From the NCBI RefSeq assembly GCF_003173715.1, contig NZ_CP029550.1, positions 6,154,001 through 6,218,000 on the forward strand: a stretch of 64,000 bases of DNA. The letters are read 5' to 3'. The notes under the pieces are model-generated. The model was given only the letters and a program-made list of their open reading frames with translations. It did not search any database and had not been told where the DNA came from. Below are positions 25,420 through 34,701 of the stretch, in pieces. Numbering within the stretch: the stretch's first letter is position 1; every line of letters begins with the position of its first letter. Origin of the DNA: Methylobacterium durans (GTDB lineage: Bacteria; Pseudomonadota; Alphaproteobacteria; Rhizobiales; Beijerinckiaceae). Both the position numbers and the translations under genes were made by a program.

Positions 25420-25562
25420 CCGTTGCACGCACGAGCAAGCGGGGTTCTCCTCGTGGTGTGGCGCTCCAGACAGGAAGCCGCCGAAGGCCGAAGCACAAAA
25501 GCAGAGACGCGCCCGAAGCAGCGGTTGGCGTTTGCCCGAAACCCGACGTTCCGCTTCGCGCC

Positions 25563-25690
25563 GATTGTGTTGAAAAACTCCGCGGCGCGATCAAAGTCCT
25601 CTATAGCTAGTATTTGTCGCTCGATACGAACCCAGGTGTTGTAGGTTGATGTCCTCGAAAGGGGGGCAAACGGAGTTTTTCAACACAATC
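25563..25690. mobile_element. MITE-like 128-bp element
   Basis: Perfect 20-bp terminal inverted repeats (GATTGTGTTGAAAAACTCCG at 25563; complement ending at 25690), flanked on both sides by CGCC (25559-25562 and 25691-25694) as a 4-bp target duplication. It has no coding capacity, so it must rely on a transposase in trans, perhaps of an IS1182-like group; that attribution is a guess. Confidence 0.65.
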
Positions 25691-26111
25691 CGCCCATCTC
25701 GGTCATTTGGCCGAACTGATCGCCTTCTCCATAGCGGTCATTCCCCGGCTGGGCGATTTGAAGCGATCGCCCGTCCGGTACCTCAAGATCGCAGGAAGGT
25801 GGTCAGGGTCTGCAGGATGAGCGTCCGGTGCTGCTGTCCCTCGGCGAGCGTGAGCTGCATCGTCGCCAGCAGAGCGGCGCCGGCGCGAGTCGTCAAAGCG
25901 CGAGGTGTATTCCTCAATCGCCCGACGCACCCGGTCCCAACAGCGTTTCGCCACCAAACAGCTTAAGCCATAGCTCGTCGAGGCGGTCTCAACTCCTTGT
26001 GTGTGGTCCTCAGCCAGTACGGACGGGTCGCCCGCCGACGTAGCATTTAACGTCTGCGATAGGCGAGGTACGCTCTCTCAGCCGCAAGACTGATCGGGAC
26101 AGGCTTAAACG

Positions 26112-27926
26112 ATGCAGAGCCTCGATACCCTGAGCCCTCCGTTTGATCGCCTGACCCACGACGAGGCGGAGATACTCAAACAACGAATTGACATCGCCTA
26201 TTTTCGCCCGGGGGCCGTGATCGTGCGCCAGGGGCAAGCATCTGACTTCCTGCATGTCATGATCAAGGGTGCTGTCGAAGCTCGCCACGGCGCAGCGCTT
26301 CACGATGTTTTCGGCGCAGGCGACATTTTCGACGCGCGTGCCGTCGTGCATAGCGAAGCGGGCGAAGATTTCGTCGCCGCGGAGGAGACGTTGTGTTTCC
26401 TACTTCCACGGAGCAACATTCTCGACCTCGTTCATCGCAACGACGGGTTCGCCGCCTTCTTCTACGCTGAACTCTCGCGCAAACTCGACGCGCTGCCGAC
26501 ACGGTGTGACCCCAGAGGCATAGACTCGGTACTCAGCACCCGCATCCGCGATGCACGCTACAGTGAGGCCGTATTCATCAGGGGCTGCGCCACTTTGCAG
26601 GCCGCGGCGCACGCCATGCTGGAAGCCGACACCGACGCCGTGTTCGTCGACGATGGCGAACGGACCGGAGTGGTTACCGGCCTAAAGCTCACCCGCGCCT
26701 GTATGATCCGGCGCCTACCCGCCGAGACACCGGTACGAGAGATTGCGCAGTTTGAAGTGGTATCCATCGACGCCGACCAGCTCCTCGTCGATGCCTTGCT
26801 GATCATGACGCGGTCCAATAAGCGGCGGATCGCGGTGACCGTGGATCGACGCTATGTCGGACTGTTGCGCGACCTCGACATTCTCGGGCTTTTCGCCGGC
26901 AACTCGCAGCTGATTCCCGGTCGGATCGCGCGAGCGACCTCGGTGGCCGACCTGTCAGGTGCAGCTCGCGACATCCAGGACCAGGTCGAACGCCTTCATC
27001 GCCAAGGCGTGCGCGTTGAGGCCATCAATAACATCACAGCCGACCTCAACAGTCGGCTGCATGGCAAGCTCTTCGAGATCGTCGCGCCGCCTGCGATCCG
27101 TGAAGCTGGTTGCCTTTTCCTTATGGGGTCCGAGGGGCGCGGTGAGCAAAGCGTGCGCACAGACCAAGACAACGGCCTACTTCTCGCGCGGCCAGCTCCT
27201 GAGACCGATCTCGCGACATTCCGGGCCGACTTCACTCTGGCTCTGGAGAGCTTCGGCTTCCCGCCCTGCCCCGGCAACATCATGGTGCGCAACCCGCTCT
27301 GGTCGCAGCCCATCGATCAGTTCCTGGCGCAACTGCGAACCTGGGTCCATGCGGCCGACAGCGAGGCCGCCATGAACCTGTCGATCTTCGCCGACGCCGT
27401 TGCAGTAGCGGGCGATGCCCACGTGCTGGCGGGCGCCAAGGAGGCTCTGATTGAAATGGTCCGAGGCGAGACGCGGCTTCTCGCCGAGGTCGCCAAGTTG
27501 ATCGACCTGTTCTCGACAGACGATCTGGGCGTGCTCGGCACCGTATTCGCCACGATTGGCTTTCGGCGGAAAGACATTGATCTGAAGCGCGACGGTACCT
27601 TCCCAATCATCCACGGCATGCGAGTCCTGTCTCTTGAGCACGATACCTTGGCCGGGTCGACGAGACAGCGCGCTGAGGCTCTCGTCTCACGCGGAGCGCT
27701 GGATGCCCACTTCGCCGGAGAGATCCTCAGCGCGCTGACCATCTTCATGAATCTCAGGCTCTCAACGCAGATTGATGCGAGGCATCGGGGCCGGACCGAC
27801 GCCACGTCTGCCGTCAACGTCGGCGCCATGCCGACCGTGGAGCGAGACATGCTACGCGACGCGCTCCGCATCGTGCGTCGCTTTCGCGAGTTAATCCGCG
27901 TCCGCTACAGCCTCACGGGACTCTGA
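26112..27926 (+). CDS. DUF294 putative nucleotidyltransferase with cNMP-binding and CBS domains
   Basis: 604 residues. Order: cyclic-nucleotide-binding-like domain (residues 15-125, FRPGAVIVRQGQ), a CBS pair (about 150-270), the DUF294 nucleotidyltransferase domain with the GS/D signature (MGSEGRGEQSVRTDQDNGLL, about 340-360), and a DUF294_C helical domain to the end. In Proteobacteria this gene is usually followed by a DnaQ-like exonuclease and lies by DUF485/actP acetate-uptake genes, exactly the neighbours found here. The nucleotide substrate is unknown. Intact. Confidence 0.88.
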   Translation: MQSLDTLSPPFDRLTHDEAEILKQRIDIAYFRPGAVIVRQGQASDFLHVMIKGAVEARHGAALHDVFGAGDIFDARAVVHSEAGEDFVAAEETLCFLLPRSNILDLVHRNDGFAAFFYAELSRKLDALPTRCDPRGIDSVLSTRIRDARYSEAVFIRGCATLQAAAHAMLEADTDAVFVDDGERTGVVTGLKLTRACMIRRLPAETPVREIAQFEVVSIDADQLLVDALLIMTRSNKRRIAVTVDRRYVGLLRDLDILGLFAGNSQLIPGRIARATSVADLSGAARDIQDQVERLHRQGVRVEAINNITADLNSRLHGKLFEIVAPPAIREAGCLFLMGSEGRGEQSVRTDQDNGLLLARPAPETDLATFRADFTLALESFGFPPCPGNIMVRNPLWSQPIDQFLAQLRTWVHAADSEAAMNLSIFADAVAVAGDAHVLAGAKEALIEMVRGETRLLAEVAKLIDLFSTDDLGVLGTVFATIGFRRKDIDLKRDGTFPIIHGMRVLSLEHDTLAGSTRQRAEALVSRGALDAHFAGEILSALTIFMNLRLSTQIDARHRGRTDATSAVNVGAMPTVERDMLRDALRIVRRFRELIRVRYSLTGL

Positions 27927-27927
27927 C

Positions 27928-28599
27928 ATGCTCCGAAGCGTGCGGCGCGCGATCGACCGAGCACGGATCTCCGATCCTCGCTACGCCTTCCTGTTCGGCG
28001 ACGCTCCCCCCGACGAGGTCGTAGCTGTCGATTGCGAAACAACAGGGCTCAACCTGCGCAAGGACGAGATCATCACGATTGCCGCGATCCGCATCCGTGG
28101 CGACCGAATCTTGACGAGCGAGCGTTTCGAAGCGTTGGCGAAAACCGATCGAAAGTCCGCCCCGGAGGCGATCAAGGTGCATGGCATCCTTGACCACGAC
28201 CTGCAGAACGGGCGTCCGATGCGCGAGATCATGCCAGAATTATTGCATTTCGTCGGCAGCCGTCCCATCGTCGGCTACTACACGGATTTCGATGTGGGGA
28301 TGATCGATCGCTATCTTTTGCGCCTTCTGAGAATTCATCTCCCTAACAAGCGAATTGATGTTTCCTCAATGTATTACCAATGCAAGTACAGAGATGCTCC
28401 TGACCATTTGTTGATCGACCTAAGTTTTGATTCAATATTAAAAGACCTGAGCATTCCTGCCATTCCCCAGCATGACGCGAGCAACGATGCGTTGATGACT
28501 GCGATGATCTACCTACAGCTGCGTGACATGTTGAAGCGAGGCGTTCGGATTCCACGCATGCGCGCTGGTGCTGTCGCCGAATTTGGGATTGGTGCCTAA
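27928..28599 (+). CDS. DnaQ-like 3'-5' exonuclease
   Basis: 223 residues starting 1 nt after the DUF294 stop, so co-transcribed. DEDDh exonuclease motifs: Exo I VDCETTGL (residues 34-41), Exo II GYYTDFD and Exo III HDASNDALMT. This matches the epsilon-like exonuclease partner of DUF294 proteins. Base composition falls in the last third. Complete. Confidence 0.88.
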   Translation: MLRSVRRAIDRARISDPRYAFLFGDAPPDEVVAVDCETTGLNLRKDEIITIAAIRIRGDRILTSERFEALAKTDRKSAPEAIKVHGILDHDLQNGRPMREIMPELLHFVGSRPIVGYYTDFDVGMIDRYLLRLLRIHLPNKRIDVSSMYYQCKYRDAPDHLLIDLSFDSILKDLSIPAIPQHDASNDALMTAMIYLQLRDMLKRGVRIPRMRAGAVAEFGIGA

Positions 28600-28821
28600 T
28601 TGCGAGAAGCCAGAATTTGCCATCTCAACTACATCTTTAAATGACCGAGTAATTGAAAGCTGGTCGCCAAAGTATCAGCCACAAAACTAAATGCAGTGAT
28701 CAGTAAATAATAAGGCGCCTATGAGATAATCATTGTTTAAACTAGGCACAGCGAGAGATCTATTGCTTGTATAAGGCGCAGCTCTTCTGTTAAACCCCTG
28801 CGCGGGGAGCCGATACTTGCC

Positions 28822-28872
28822 TCACTCGAGCGCGAGCGAGGCCGTGATGAGGAGGGCGGAGAGGCGGGTCAT
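28822..28872 (-). pseudogene. actP: Truncated start of actP (cation/acetate symporter)
   Basis: 16 codons (MTRLSALLITASLALE) starting in an ATGA overlap with the DUF485 stop. This looks like an ActP signal-peptide start. The frame ends at a stop at 28822 and the 550-residue transporter is absent. Identification rests mainly on the DUF485 context. Confidence 0.4.
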
Positions 28873-29257
28873 CGGCCGAGGCTCCGCTCGAGTTCGGCGG
28901 TCAGCGCGTCGTAGCGGCCGTTGGCGCGCACGACGTAGATGCCGGTGAGGATGAAGGCGAAGACGATGACGCCGACGCCGAGGAACAGGCCGAGCGAGGC
29001 GGTGCCGCCGCCGACCTTAGTGGCGAGCAGGGCCTTGTCGAAGGCAATGAGGCCGATGAAGCCGAAATAGACCACCAGCATCAGCCCGGTCAGGATCCAG
29101 CCGAAGCGTGTGCGCTCGTGGACCAGGGTCTGGAAGATGGGATTGCGAGTGAGGTCTTCTGGTGCTCGCGGGCCTTCCGAACTCGTGCGTGATCCTGAGC
29201 TGAGCGTCTCGGGGCAGCGGCCCCATTGGCGAATTTGTCGTTCAGCAGTCCACTCAT
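28869..29257 (-). pseudogene. Frameshifted DUF485 membrane protein gene
   Basis: Starts at 29257 (MSGLLNDKFANGAA) behind GGAGGA. After AREHQK the frame shifts near GACCT (29155) and resumes as LTRNPIFQTLVHERTRFGWI with two membrane helices (LMLVVYFGFIGLIAF and ASLGLFLGVGVIVFAFILTG) to the stop at 28869. DUF485 proteins accompany ActP acetate permeases. One base change breaks it. The 260 nt between it and the exonuclease are AT-rich and featureless. Confidence 0.75.
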
Positions 29258-29660
29258 GCGGAAATCCTCCACAAATCGGGATTTCGCTTTGCGCGCATGG
29301 CTTCAGTCTACTGGGTTTTTTCGGGATCGGCCATACGGGCTGCGAAATACCTCAGAGCCTGTCCGATAAGGGTGTAAAGCGGAGTTGCGTCGCCGGGCTG
29401 GCGGTGGATTCCAGGAGGGCAAGCATCTCGAATGTCCGGAAGGGGCACTCCGAGGCATTCAACTGATCCGCGCAGAGAGTCCGGTGACCCACAACCCAAG
29501 CCTCAAAGCAGTCGTTCCGCTAACGGCCAAACTCGGAAGCTGATGTCCAATCGGAATGCCAAAGAGCGGACATGCCACACGTCCACGAAGGGCCAGCTGC
29601 AAACCGGAACGCGGCAATGTTCCGGGGCTGCATTCTTCATTGCCTCGCTCGGTCCCTTAT
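29258..29660. other. Gap with no recognisable gene
   Basis: About 400 nt with only overlapping short frames. The string GAGCCTGTCCG near 29353 resembles an IS5-type terminal repeat and may be an IS relic. Confidence 0.3.
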
Positions 29661-29661
29661 A

Positions 29662-30817
29662 CCAATCGGTGGTGATCATAACTGATAGGCCCAGTCACGC
29701 AGGCCGATGGACATGATCTTCCAAGGCTGGTCGATGAACCGGTTCCAGACCTGACAGCACTGCTCGACAATGTCCTCGTAGGACGAGAAGACGCGGTCGC
29801 CGAGCCAGTTGTCGCGCAGGAACTGCCAGACATTCTCGACCGGGTTGAGTTCCGGGGCGCAGGCTGGCAGCGGCAGCAGGGTGATGTTGGCGGGCACGAC
29901 GAGGTCGTGGGCGACGTGCCAGCCCGCCCCATCGAGGATCAGCACGGCGTGGGCGCCTTCCTCGACGCTGCAGCTGATCTCCCTGAGGTGCTCGTTCATC
30001 GCCGCGGTATCGCATCTCGGCATGATGAGGCCGGCACCCTTGCCCTTCTCGGGACAGATCGCTCCGAAGATGTAGGCGTGGGCCGTGCGTTGGTCCTTGG
30101 GCGCCGAGGGCCGGCTGCCGCGGCGCGCCCAGCGGCGGGGCAGCGTGTTCTTCTGGCCGACCCGAGCCTCGTCTGACCACCACACCTCGATGGCCGTGCC
30201 AGCCGGCAGCCGGGTTCGGATCGCCCTCACCTCGGCGGGCAAGTTTTTTTGAAGGCTGCCAGTGCGGCCGGGTCCTGCTCATGATGGCGCGGGCGTGCCG
30301 ACAGCTTGCGGAAGCCGAGTTGTTTCACCGTGCGGCCCACCGTGCTCTCGTCCAGGCTCACGCCGAAGCTGGCGTAGATCCAGGCGGCGAGATCCTTCAG
30401 CCGCCAGCGCACCACGCCGTGTCGATCCGGGTCCGGCCCGCTCTCGACGATCTGCGCCAGCGCTTGACGCTGCGCATCGCTCAACTTGGCTGGGTTGCCC
30501 GGGGCCTTGCGGTTGATCAGCCCGGCCGGGCCAGCTGCGTTGAAGGCGAGCACCCAATCGCGCACCGTCTGCAACCCTACCACCCCGATCCGAGCCGCAT
30601 CCGTGCGGCTGCCGCCCTCGTAGATCTCGGCCAGCGCCAGCAGCCGGCGGCTCTGGCCCGCGTCTCGGCTGGCCTTGGCCAGACGTCGAAGATCGTCGGC
30701 GTTGAAATCCTCACGCAGAGCAACCGCAGCGGACATGGCAAACCCTCCCGGTTTGCCTCATCGAACCAGATCCGCCGCCGATACGAAACCTCGTGAGTCG
30801 CTATCACCGTCGACCGG
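29662..30817 (-). mobile_element. IS630-family insertion sequence
   Basis: 1156 bp with imperfect terminal repeats (CCAATCGGTGGTGAT at the left; CCGGTCGACGGTGAT as complement at the right), each abutting TA (29660-29661 and 30818-30819), the IS630 target duplication. It encodes one transposase in two frames. Confidence 0.8.
29676..30736 (-). CDS. IS630 transposase made by frameshifting
   Basis: Frame 1 (30736 to 30227) holds the helix-turn-helix region (TVRDWVLAFNAAG) and ends at AFKKTCPPR. Frame 2 (to 29676) holds the DDE domain (WWSDEARVGQ, LILDGAGWH, NPVENVWQFLR). They meet at a run of seven A on the minus strand (30241-30247), the slippery site typical of IS630 programmed frameshifting, so the enzyme is probably functional. 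Confidence 0.88.
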
Positions 30818-30845
30818 TATTAGCTAACGTCCGTCGTGGGGCTGC

Positions 30846-31988
30846 ATGTCTCTGGTCCTCCCGCCATTCAGGGAGGACCTCTTGCACGACCTACTCAGCT
30901 CAATCAGCGGTGAGCCAGTCTCGACCGGCATCGAACAGGATGGGAGTGCTCCTACCCTCCTGCCCATCGATCATTGGACTGTCAGAAGCCTGCTGCAGAA
31001 GGCCATCCGGCGCGGAGATGCCGAAGTCGCTGCACGTGCGGCCGTGACCCTCCTCGCTCTGCGCGGCCCAGCAATCTGGCGCCGCTTCATGGTCATCGCC
31101 TTCGAGGATGTCGGGGCTGGCTCAGCCGAGGCTGTCATCCGGAGCGTCGAGCTGTGCCTTGATCCGGGTCGGCGTGAACAGCTTGGAGGTGATGGCCCAG
31201 CAGCTGCGTGGCTCGCCCGCTTCCTGGCCAGCGTGCCCAAGGATCGCGGCGCTGACTTCCTGATCTGCGCCGCCAAGGATCACCCCGACCTTGAGGCGGC
31301 TCGGCAGCAGGCCGGCAGCTGCTCCGTGAGGGACCGGCTCGCGATGATGCTGGATCCCGATATGCCGCTGGCCGACCGAGCCACCGCAGCCTGGTTCGCC
31401 TCCGGCCTCAACCAACCCGGCGAGTGCCGCCTCGGCCGAGGTGATCTCCGCGGGCTCATGGATGCCTTCCTCCAGCTCGGCGTACCTGCGGACCTGGTGC
31501 ACGCCACCCAGTTGACGGCGCGTAGGACCCGCGAGCCCATCACCCTCATGGTGCCGCTGATCTGGCGGGCAGCGTTCGAAGGTGAGTACCCTGACACCAT
31601 TGAGGAGCCGGTCCCGACCGCAATGCTGGTCGATGAGGTACCCCTCTACGCCTTCGACAAGCACACCCGCATCGGCAAGCAGGCAATCGGCAGGTTGGCG
31701 CGCGAGAACGAGGCGGTGCGCGCCTGCCTAGAGGAGCATGTCCCGGAGTACCGCCACCGCGACGCGGCCTGCATGGCCGCCTTCTACGCCGATGCGGCTC
31801 CGGTGGCGCGGCGGCTGGGCTGGCAGGGATCTGCTGCGACCGAGCGGCTTGGCACCGAGAGCGACATGCTGCGGGCAGGCGTGACCGTGGAGGCTATAGA
31901 TCCGCTGCTCGCCGCAGTGAGAGCCAACCTCGATCACCTGAACGCGATCCGGGCCGAGATCGTCCGGCGCACGCTGGGGAGAGGCTGA
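30846..31988 (+). CDS. RarA/MgsA C-terminal-like protein without ATPase domain
   Basis: 380 residues. The segment VRSLLQKAIRRGDAEVAARA, then WRRFMVIAFEDVGAGS resembles the C-terminal helical domain of replication-associated AAA ATPases of the RarA/MgsA family, where a similar KAIRGSD...ASEDIG stretch occurs. No Walker motifs are present. The rest is helical without a named domain. It starts 29 nt after the IS630 end and leads a tight three-gene operon with 31990 and the recombinase at 32406, so it may assist recombination or replication of a small element. Confidence 0.55.
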   Translation: MSLVLPPFREDLLHDLLSSISGEPVSTGIEQDGSAPTLLPIDHWTVRSLLQKAIRRGDAEVAARAAVTLLALRGPAIWRRFMVIAFEDVGAGSAEAVIRSVELCLDPGRREQLGGDGPAAAWLARFLASVPKDRGADFLICAAKDHPDLEAARQQAGSCSVRDRLAMMLDPDMPLADRATAAWFASGLNQPGECRLGRGDLRGLMDAFLQLGVPADLVHATQLTARRTREPITLMVPLIWRAAFEGEYPDTIEEPVPTAMLVDEVPLYAFDKHTRIGKQAIGRLARENEAVRACLEEHVPEYRHRDAACMAAFYADAAPVARRLGWQGSAATERLGTESDMLRAGVTVEAIDPLLAAVRANLDHLNAIRAEIVRRTLGRG

Positions 31989-31989
31989 C

Positions 31990-32409
31990 ATGTCGAACCC
32001 TCCCACAGGCCCGAAGCCGCTCTGGGTTGAGCGTATTCGGCTTGGCGACTTTGCTGCCATTCCTGCACCCTTCACCTGGGCTCAGTCCGACGACCTCGCG
32101 ATGCTGCTCGACGGCTACGCCGTGACGGGAGGGCATGAGCGCCTCTCCCGCGTCTACGCCGCGACCATGCAGGCGATCGATAACGGCACGATCGGCTCGG
32201 CAACTGCGCTCGACCTCTGGCTGGCGCTCTTCTACGCTCATCGGGGATACCGCCATCAGGGCACGTGGCCGCGAGGCCGCGAGCGCAAGACACTGGACCG
32301 GGTGTGTGAGAGCCTGCGCCAGTCTCTGCTGGCTCTGTCACCCGAGCAGCGGGCGGGTCTTCTCGGAGCACTGCGCGACGGCTTGGCCTTCGTGGAGGCC
32401 GAGCTGTGA
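31990..32409 (+). CDS. Hypothetical protein of the recombinase operon
   Basis: 139 residues starting 1 nt after the previous stop and overlapping the recombinase start as GTGA. It is helical, with LGDFAAIPAPFTWAQSDDLA near the N terminus. No known domain. Tight coupling on both sides argues for a function with the recombinase. Confidence 0.6.
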   Translation: MSNPPTGPKPLWVERIRLGDFAAIPAPFTWAQSDDLAMLLDGYAVTGGHERLSRVYAATMQAIDNGTIGSATALDLWLALFYAHRGYRHQGTWPRGRERKTLDRVCESLRQSLLALSPEQRAGLLGALRDGLAFVEAEL

Positions 32410-33401
32410 AACCGCTCCTTACCTCCGATAATCATCCCTTATCATCAGCCACTCTCAGCTCCGGGGGCGTGTCACCTTTCCCTGCAATTAATGGCGGCAC
32501 ACAGGGGCCTCCTCCCGACGAGGTGCTCCAACTCATTGAGCAGAGCCTGTCGGCAAACACGCGTCGAGCCTACCTGTCCGATCTCGCCCATTTCGAGGCT
32601 TGGGGTGGCGCCATCCCAGCCAAGCCCGCCACGCTGGCCACCTACCTGGCCGATCACGCCGACCGGCTGCGTATCGCGACTCTCGTCCGGCGTGTCACTG
32701 CGATCGGCAAGGCCCATGAAGCCCGAGGTCTGCCCAACCCTGTTCGATCCGAGCTTGTGCGGGCGACGTTGCGGGGGATCCGCCGGACCCGCGGCACACC
32801 TCAGCGTGGGGCGCGCCCGCTGCTCAAGGAGGATCTCGGGCTGATCGTGGATGCGCTAGATACCACGCTCCGTGGTCGGCGCGACCGGGCCCTCCTGTTA
32901 GTCGGCTTCGCGGGCGGGTTCCGCCGCTCCGAGCTGGTGGGTCTCGATCGCGCGGACATAGCGCCCGTGCGTGAGGGTCTCGTGGTGACCCTGCGCCGCT
33001 CCAAAACCGATCAGGCCGGCCATGGACGCACGATTGGGATTCCGTTCGGTCGCACGCGCTGGTGTCCAGTCACAGGGTTGGAGGCGTGGTTGTCATCCTC
33101 AGGCATCGAGAGCGGCCCCCTGTTTCGGCCCATTAACCGGCACGGTCACGTTGCGTCCGGGCGGCTCTCCGGCGAGGCTGTCTCGATCATCGTTCGAGAG
33201 CGAGCTGCGGCGGCTGGCCTCGACCGGCGAGGGTATTCGGGTCATAGCCTGCGCGCTGGGCTGGCGACGAGCGCTGCGCGTGCCGGCGTCCCCTCCTGGA
33301 AAATTCGTACCCAGACGGGGCACGCGTCGGACGCAATGCTCGCTCGGTACGTCCGCTCTGGAGAGTTGTTCATCGACAACGCCGTAAGCGCACTTCTCTG
33401 A
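32406..33401 (+). CDS. Site-specific tyrosine recombinase
   Basis: 331 residues from a GTG at 32406. It has an N-terminal SAM-like core-binding domain (SLSANTRRAYLSDLAHFEAW) and a catalytic domain with the arginine in GFAGGFRRSELVGL, HxxR in GHSLRAGLA, a second histidine in QTGHAS and the tyrosine in LARYVRSG. XerC/D-like phage integrase family. The first 30 codons contain site B, similar to site A 7 kb upstream, so the enzyme may act at its own 5' end. Confidence 0.88.
   Translation: MKPLLTSDNHPLSSATLSSGGVSPFPAINGGTQGPPPDEVLQLIEQSLSANTRRAYLSDLAHFEAWGGAIPAKPATLATYLADHADRLRIATLVRRVTAIGKAHEARGLPNPVRSELVRATLRGIRRTRGTPQRGARPLLKEDLGLIVDALDTTLRGRRDRALLLVGFAGGFRRSELVGLDRADIAPVREGLVVTLRRSKTDQAGHGRTIGIPFGRTRWCPVTGLEAWLSSSGIESGPLFRPINRHGHVASGRLSGEAVSIIVRERAAAAGLDRRGYSGHSLRAGLATSAARAGVPSWKIRTQTGHASDAMLARYVRSGELFIDNAVSALL
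32418..32488 (+). repeat. Recombinase-site-like sequence B
   Basis: CTTACCTCCGATAA (32418-32431), six variable bases, CTTATC (32438), and GTGTCACCTTTCC-TGCAAT (32469-32488), matching site A at 25352-25419 in the same orientation. It lies inside the first 30 codons of the recombinase gene. Confidence 0.5.
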
Positions 33402-33666
33402 GCCGCGCAGCTTCTTGGATCACTGATGCGGCGGCCCCGATGTAGGCGCTCTGCATCTCAGGTAGCTCTTGCCCAAGGTCGCGCCTTCGGAGCGTCCGCT
33501 TCCGGGCTATCTGGTTTCATTGGCCCGAGCGGCTGAACCTGGCCGGCAGCTGCCGGTCCGCTTTCCGCGCTCAAACCGCAGAAGCAGATGGAGTGGATGG
33601 CTCCCGCTCTCGGCGTAGCAGCGCCAAGGTGGTGCTGTCGCGCAGCACGAGCTTGGAGCCGCCACG

Positions 33667-34701
33667 ATGGAGATCACGACCGTCGGCCTCGACCTGGCCA
33701 AGAACGTCTTTCAGGTGCACGCCATCGGCCGCACGGGCGAGGTCCTCGTCCGGCGAGCGCTGAGGCGGGCGCAGGTGATGGCCTTCTTCAGCAAGCTGCC
33801 GCCGTGCCTGATCGGCATGGAAGCTTGTGGCACGAGCCATCATTGGGCGCGCGAACTTACGGCCCTCGGTCACGCGGTGCGGCTGATGCCGCCAGCCTCC
33901 GTCAAGCCCTACGTGAAGCGCGGCAAGACCGATGCGGCGGACGCTGAGGCGATCTGTGAGGCGGTCACGCGCCCGACCATGCGATTTGTGCCCATCAAGT
34001 CCGTCGAGCAGCAGGCGGCGCTCGCGCTGCACCGAACGCGCGATCTCCTGGTCCGTCAGCGCACGCAACTGGTCAACATGATCCGCGGCCTCCTGGCCGA
34101 GTTCGGCATCAACCTCCGCAAGGGCATTACCCATGCCCTCGCATTCGTGCGGCGCGCCGTGGCCGGTGCGGCGCGCGAGGTTCCCGACCTCGCTGCCAAG
34201 GTAATCGCCGTCTTAGCCGCGCAGGCGAGCGAGGTGCAAGACCGCATCCGGCAGCTCGAACGCGATCTCCTGGCTTGGTACCGCGCCAGCGAACTGGCCC
34301 GGCGCATCGCGACTGTGCCCGGCGTCGGCCTGCTCGGGGCGACCGCGTTGGCCGCCACCGTCACCGATCCGACCCACTTCCGGTCCGGACGTCAGTTCGC
34401 GGCCTGGCTCGGACTGACGCCGCTCAACAACTCCAGTGGCGGCAAGGAGCGGCTCGGCCGCATCTCGAAGATGGGCGATCAGTACCTGCGCCGTCTCCTG
34501 GTCACCGGGATGACCTCGCTCGTCCGGCGCAACAAGCATCATCCCAGCGCCGCCGATCCGCTGATGAACGCGTTGCTCGCCCGCAAGCCGGTGCGGGTCG
34601 TCACGGTCGCGATGGCCAATCGGGCGGCGCGGGCGATCTGGGCCATCATGGTGCGTGGCGAGGTTTACCGGATGCCGGTGACCAGCGTGGCCACGGCCTG
34701 A
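33667..34701 (+). CDS. IS110-family transposase
   Basis: 344 residues. N-terminal DEDD RuvC-like domain (TTVGLDLAKNVFQVHA, EACGTSHHWA, KTDAADAEAI) and C-terminal Tnp20 domain (IATVPGVGLLGATALA, then SGGKERLGRISKMGDQYLRR). IS110 enzymes use a bridge RNA encoded in the element's non-coding end. About 300 nt of non-coding, hairpin-capable DNA follow the gene (34702-35000), compatible with an IS1111-like layout. Element ends cannot be fixed by eye. Confidence 0.92.
   Translation: MEITTVGLDLAKNVFQVHAIGRTGEVLVRRALRRAQVMAFFSKLPPCLIGMEACGTSHHWARELTALGHAVRLMPPASVKPYVKRGKTDAADAEAICEAVTRPTMRFVPIKSVEQQAALALHRTRDLLVRQRTQLVNMIRGLLAEFGINLRKGITHALAFVRRAVAGAAREVPDLAAKVIAVLAAQASEVQDRIRQLERDLLAWYRASELARRIATVPGVGLLGATALAATVTDPTHFRSGRQFAAWLGLTPLNNSSGGKERLGRISKMGDQYLRRLLVTGMTSLVRRNKHHPSAADPLMNALLARKPVRVVTVAMANRAARAIWAIMVRGEVYRMPVTSVATA

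Larger units (their letters stand above)
25134..26111. other. Gene-poor stretch with mobile-element traces
   Basis: No intact gene is seen. It contains the recombinase-site-like sequence at 25352-25419, a 128-bp inverted-repeat element at 25563-25690, and near 25800-25960 on the minus strand a shifted coding remnant: MQLTLAEGQQHRTLILQTLT in one frame, preceded in another by RVRRAIEEYTSRFDD. Together these suggest a broken gene of unknown family. Confidence 0.4.
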
